From the NCBI RefSeq assembly GCF_021869535.1, contig NW_026262690.1:69371995-69435994 (forward strand): a DNA stretch of 64,000 nt, read 5' to 3'. Position 1 is the stretch's first letter; each line of letters opens with the position of its first letter. The notes beneath the pieces were generated by a model. That model saw only the letters and a list, made by a program, of their open reading frames with translations. It was not told where the DNA came from and did no database searches. The stretch is from Mytilus californianus. Lineage: Eukaryota; Mollusca; Bivalvia; Mytilida; Mytilidae. The translations under genes and the position numbers were made by a program. Positions 59,606 through 64,000 of the stretch are shown here, one piece after another.

Positions 59606-60511
59606 AAGTATGATAAAGCTGACATTTGTATTAAGTTTAATAAAAAAAAGATAAGAAAAAACTCGATACCCTTAATTTGTTATTAATTGATATTATATAT
59701 TACAGATGCCAAAATACTTCCGTGTAAGTGTTTTATAATAAATCTCTCGTGTCTAAAATGTTTGTGACAATGTTATTCACAAGGAATACAGAATAAAGGG
59801 GTCCACGAAAAGAATTGTTTCTGGAGGGATAACAAAATTTAATTAATTAATTCATTTCTTGACAACACGATAGGTTCAACTAGTAGAGCAGCAGCTGTTT
59901 ACCCTACCAGCGCAAAAGAGTCCGCACCACATTTTTACGGTATACATTACATGCTCAATCTTCAATTTTCTTAGATGTTTGTTTTTTTTGTTTGCTTGTC
60001 TTTGTTCTTTTACATTGCGTTATCATATTTTCTTATCTTATGGTTTTGATCCCTCCATTTACATTTGTCCACATAAAATCAAGCAACTAAGAGCAATAAA
60101 GTCTATATGCTTGATTAGCTCACATACACAGTAGTGTCCGGTAATTCCGGCCGTCCGGTTAACCCGCCAACTCCCATTTACTTCCGTAATTGTCACTTCC
60201 GTAAATATTTCGTCTGCTATTTTATTCAAAGGAACTGTACTTATCATCACTGCATGTCAAATTTTAAAGAAAAATCCTTTATTACGAAAATATCTAGTGA
60301 TATATATATAATAGTTTCTAAAGCTAACGATAATCATAATTATTATTGCCTACAAAACTCATTTCTGACTTAATTTTTTTTTTGATTATCTTGAATCCCT
60401 TCATAAGTGGTTTATTAATAGATCACCTTTTCCTTTCATTTTGAGATAAACTGGCCCTCCATACATATTTATTGCGCATGGGCGGATTTACCGGATAAAC
60501 ACATTTCCGAT
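59606..60511. other. 3' UTR of CCDC167 and intergenic sequence
   Basis: AATAAA at 59639-59644 is the likely poly(A) signal. Beyond about 59665 nothing is recognised except a short GC-richer patch near 60130-60200 (TTCCGGCCGTCCGG). Confidence 0.45.
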
Positions 60512-60593
60512 TAGCCTGGGGTCCTGGCTCACTGATTTCTAACGCTGACAGTATATCGACGAAGTATAAAGATTGGGTCAGGATGCCAGGCTA
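60512..60593. mobile_element. 82-bp MITE with 9-bp target duplication
   Basis: Ends TAGCCTGG and CCAGGCTA are exact inverts (with further partial pairing inside, TCCTG / CAGGA). ATTTCCGAT occurs directly on both sides (60503-60511 and 60594-60602). A 9-bp duplication fits Mutator- or Merlin-type transposition. Confidence 0.8.
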
Positions 60594-61019
60594 ATTTCCG
60601 ATAAAAACACGGATGACCCACTTGTTTTGTTGATTCAAAAATTTATTTCAGATATTTTTTGGGAAATGAGATAAACTACTCGAAATTGATTTGTCAGTGA
60701 ATCGATTTATATTAAATTTAATACAATTTGTATATAATTAAGCAGAACTACATACGATCAAAGCCTTATGTGGGCGTATTTACCGGACTGCATCGTACGT
60801 CTCTGATAGTGTATCTCGTAGAGTGTAAAAACGTAACTGCAACAATTCTTAGCTTTTAAAAAAACTTTTCTTAATACAGCCGTGATTCATTTATAAGTAC
60901 ATGGTAAGAAAATTAAAAACTTGTAATATATAAACGATTTAACTGTTTAGGTACGTGACAAAGCAATAAAGTGATCATATTTCTTAAGTTATGATGTCAA
61001 CTAAGGGTTGACATGTACC
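60594..61019. other. Intergenic, nothing recognised
   Basis: AT-rich; no exon or repeat match. Confidence 0.4.
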
Positions 61020-61215
61020 TTCTTCTTCTTCTTCTTTAAGTTTCTAGCGATCCTTCAATTATTGAAGATTATTCGCCGGGCGTCGACTATAAAATTTTAT
61101 AATTTACATTGTAACAAGAAAAATAAAAAGAAACAAAATCAAAAAATCAAAATAATGTATGTGCATTTGTAAAATTTCATTTAGATAAAACTATATACAT
61201 TTGATAACAAAATAG

Positions 61216-62660
61216 TTAGGGATAGAAAATGGGGATGAGAGCAGATTCTGAGATCATACTCTTGAATCCCTGTACTGTACTGCATGATACTATTTGTTGT
61301 GGCAGAAGATTCCAATCTATAACTGTTCGTGGATAAAATGAATATTTATAACTGTCTTTAGATGTTTGTATTTGCCTAAATGAGTGTGGATTGCTATGTC
61401 TAGTTCTATTGTCTAGTGGGATCAAAAGGTTAAATGTAGGGACTGCAACAATTTCATGTATAATTTTGTAGAAGAAGACAAGTCTGTATCGTAAACGCCT
61501 AATTTCAAGTGGGTACCAATTTAAGTCTGTCATCATTTCAGTAACTGAGCTGGTGTTATGGAAGCGGTTGCATGAGAAGCGCGCTGCTCTTCTCTGAACT
61601 TTTTCAATTTGTGAAATTTGCTGTTTTTGATGTGGATCCCAAATAGTTGAGCAGTACTCTAGTTTTGGTCGGACAAGAGCTTTAAATGCATGTGCTTTAA
61701 CTTTAGGTGAGGCTATTTTAAGGTTTCTACGAATAAATCCAAGAGACTGATTTGCTTTTGATGTCATGTTATTGATATGTTTGTCCCATTTTAAATTTGA
61801 TTGAAGAGTTAGGCCTAAATATTTTGTAGAGTCAACTTTTTCTAGAGAGTGATTGTGTAATTTATAAGTGAAGTCTAAAGGTTTGCGTTTTTGAGTTACA
61901 CTGAGAATGTTGCACTTATCAGGGTGAAAATGCATGAGCCAGTCCTGCTCCCATCTGCCGGCCGCTTCCAAGTCAGACTGTAATTTATATGTGTCATCTG
62001 GTTTTTTAATTTCCCTATAAATGATACTGTCATCTGCGAACAATCTTAATGTACTATGTTCAATATATTCTGCCAAATCATTTATAAATATTAAGAATAA
62101 AATTGGACCAAGCACTGTGCCTTGAGGTACCCCAGATGTTACAGGAATTTTATTTGATGTTTCACCTTCAAGGACTACTGTTTGTGTTCTGTTTGTTAAA
62201 AAATCTTGAATCCAATGTAATGCATTGCAATTTATACCGTAGAAACCGATTTTATACATGAGATGGTGGTGTGAAACTTTATCAAATGCTTTTGCAAAAT
62301 CCATTATTATGATGTCTGTTTGAATGTTTTTATTATTTGAATTTGCAAGATCTTGAATGAATGATATTAGCTGAGTTTCACAGGAGCGAGATGATCGAAA
62401 ACCATGTTGTAAGTCATATAGAATTTTATTTTTTTCCAGATGTTTCATTATATTACTAGCTACAACATGTTCTAATAGTTTGCAGCAGATGCAAGTCAAT
62501 GATATGGGGCGATAGTTTATAGGGTCGTGTTTGTCGCCTTTTTTGAATGCTGGACATACACTTGCGTGACGCCAGTCATCTGGGATCTTTCCAGAGTTCA
62601 GTGATGTTTGGAATATGATTGACAAGATGGGAGTGATAGATGTCTATACTCTTTTAAAAT
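61216..62660 (-). pseudogene. Reverse transcriptase part of the LINE
   Basis: About 470 codons open. Motifs in order: PINYRPISLTCICCKLLE, LQHGFRSSRSCETQL, IIMDFAKAFDKVSHHHL, SGVPQGTVLGPILFLIFIND and the catalytic LFADDSIIY, followed by the KYLGLTLQSNLKWDKHI thumb region and a C-terminal tail. The catalytic Asp pair is intact. The frame is separated from the endonuclease by a frameshift and a TAG near 62650, so it cannot be made as one protein without recoding. Confidence 0.92.
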
Positions 62661-64000
62661 TTTTCCATGGATGAGATCAGGCCCAGCTGCTTTGTTGATA
62701 TTGATGTTATTTAGAAGTTTTTCTATGCCCTGTTTTTGTATTTTAATATCAGGCATCTGTGGATGTTTACTGACGCCCTTATCTGGTATTGGATCATCTG
62801 TTACAGGTGTGAATGCTTTTTTGAACTGCTCATTTAAAATATTAGCTTTTGCTTTTGAATCAGATGTAAGTGAGCCCTCTTTTCGGAGTGGTGGTATGTT
62901 AGAGCTTTCAGACTTTTGTGTTTTTATATAACTGAACAGATTTTTGGGGAAGCTCTTTGATATAGTAGTAGGGTTGTCATCAACTGGTATACCACATATC
63001 ATATTTTCAATATAATTCCAATAAGATGTTCTTTGTTGTTTTTGTATTTCATGTTTTAATTTTTTGAGTTGGTCTTGTTTCCCTTTGCCTTTCAATTTGT
63101 ACTTTTGATATTTTTTCTTGTACTTTTTCATTTGTCTTCTAAGACTGTCTGTTATCCAAGGTAGATTTTTGCTGTTTCTCATCATTTTCTGTGGTATGTT
63201 CTCAGAGATAGTGTTTTGTAATGAGTTTTTAAATATTAGCCAAAGTGTATTTGTATCTTCACTATCCTTTTTATGCATGATCTTTTGATATGTTTGATCT
63301 ATATCCTCTTTTATTTTTTGCCAGTTTGCATTTTTATATTTATAGATTTTACGTGGCTTGGTTTGGCATCTTTTTAATGATAATAAACATTCTATATATA
63401 CAATATCATGGTCTGCCTCTCCTAATGGTGGTATGGTTTCAGTTTTTTCAATGATGGCTGGATAATTTGTTAACACAAGATCTAATATTTTATCATTTCG
63501 AGTTGGTATGTTTACAACTTGTGCTAAAGAATAGTCATTTATTATGTCTAAAAATTGCTGATGTTGTTTTTGATTTGTTTTTCCAGGGATGACGCTTGTT
63601 GTTTCCCAATTGATGTTCCCTAAATTAAAGTCCCCACCAATAATTATGGCTGACTTTGAGCTGGCGTTTATTCTACTTATTGATTCATTTAGCAAATCTA
63701 AAGATGTATCATCATCTGGCTGAGGTCGATAATAAGCACATATATAACATTTACGTGCATTTGATATTAAAAGTTCTACCCATATCATTTCACATCCTGT
63801 GTCTAGTTCTTTGATTTCTGTACATAAACAATTTTTTTTTTGATATAGCTATGAGTACGCCTCCATGACATTGGCCTTTTTTTATTCTTTCTGAATATGT
63901 TTGCGCGATAAACGGTTGTGTATTACTGGCCCAAAACCAGTGAGTCTTCTGGAAATATTTTCGATAATCACCCGAAAAACAAATTTTTTTTTATTAAAAG
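62598..64000 (-). pseudogene. Endonuclease part of the LINE
   Basis: Exonuclease-endonuclease-phosphatase fold: YYRPQPDDD, IIGGDFNLGNINWE (GDFN motif), ILDLVLTN and GEADHDIVYIE (catalytic His near the end), then a basic linker (RRQMKKYKKKYQKYKLKGKG) and the start of the RT region (NKAAGPDLIHGKILKE). Upstream of the homopolymer at 63832-63841 the domain continues in another frame (THWFWASNTQPF ... GQCHGGVLIAIS) to the window edge. Confidence 0.88.

Larger units (their letters stand above)
61020..64000 (-). mobile_element. Non-LTR retrotransposon (jockey superfamily, CR1/L2-like), frameshifted, 5' end beyond window
   Basis: On the minus strand it reads apurinic-type endonuclease, then reverse transcriptase, a 3' UTR of about 195 bp and an (AAG)n tail (61020-61036). 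The clade is an inference from the endonuclease-RT layout and the short microsatellite tail. It is damaged by a frame change at a 10-base homopolymer (63832-63841) and a frame change with a stop near 62650, between the two domains. It continues past 64000. Confidence 0.9.

Overview
The window looks like nuclear DNA of a bivalve mollusc, most likely a mussel (Mytilus-like). It is AT-rich, has spliced genes with GT-AG introns, and is packed with short non-autonomous repeats. Several of these carry ends that I associate with mussel genomes (starts such as TATGCCCCC or TATACGACCGCAAA, and a repeat containing GATGTGGTATGATTGCCAATG). The species is an inference and was not checked against a database.

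Layout. 1-9.4 kb: the last four coding exons and 3' UTR of a plus-strand sterol C14-reductase / lamin B receptor-type gene (its 5' part lies left of the window), with introns full of repeats and MITEs. 9.7-11.3 kb: a 31-bp minisatellite. 12-14.1 kb: MITEs, including a TTAA-flanked element with arms of about 185 bp. 14.6-47.8 kb: a tandem cluster of five paralogous C2H2 zinc-finger genes, all on the minus strand: one decayed pseudogene (14.6-15.8), three with 10 finger positions (21.6-22.9, 27.9-29.1, 40.2-41.4) and one with a shortened N-terminus (46.7-47.8). Coding sequence is in one exon in each, just downstream of a conserved splice acceptor, and three members share a homologous upstream block. 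Between them lie many interspersed repeats, including a three-level nested insertion at 31.7-34.7 kb. 51.8-55.3 kb: a foldback-type element with long inverted arms built of 21-bp subrepeats and a perfect 6-bp target duplication. It sits 76 bp upstream of an exon of the next gene. 55.4-59.6 kb: the last three exons of CCDC167, a small coiled-coil tail-anchored protein, with a very homogeneous 60-bp satellite (about 25 copies) in an intron. 60.5 kb: an 82-bp MITE with a perfect 9-bp target duplication. 61.0-64.0 kb: a minus-strand non-LTR retrotransposon (endonuclease plus reverse transcriptase), frameshifted and continuing past the right edge.

The host genes do not form a pathway. The main biological themes are a lineage-expanded zinc-finger family, with gene birth, erosion and death visible side by side, and a set of repeat families that look unrelated in sequence but share one plan: a hairpin at the end, often a CGTC/GTCC-rich tract, and internal monomers of roughly 110-175 bp. 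I see no CRISPR, no operon and no convincing functional tRNA or rRNA gene.
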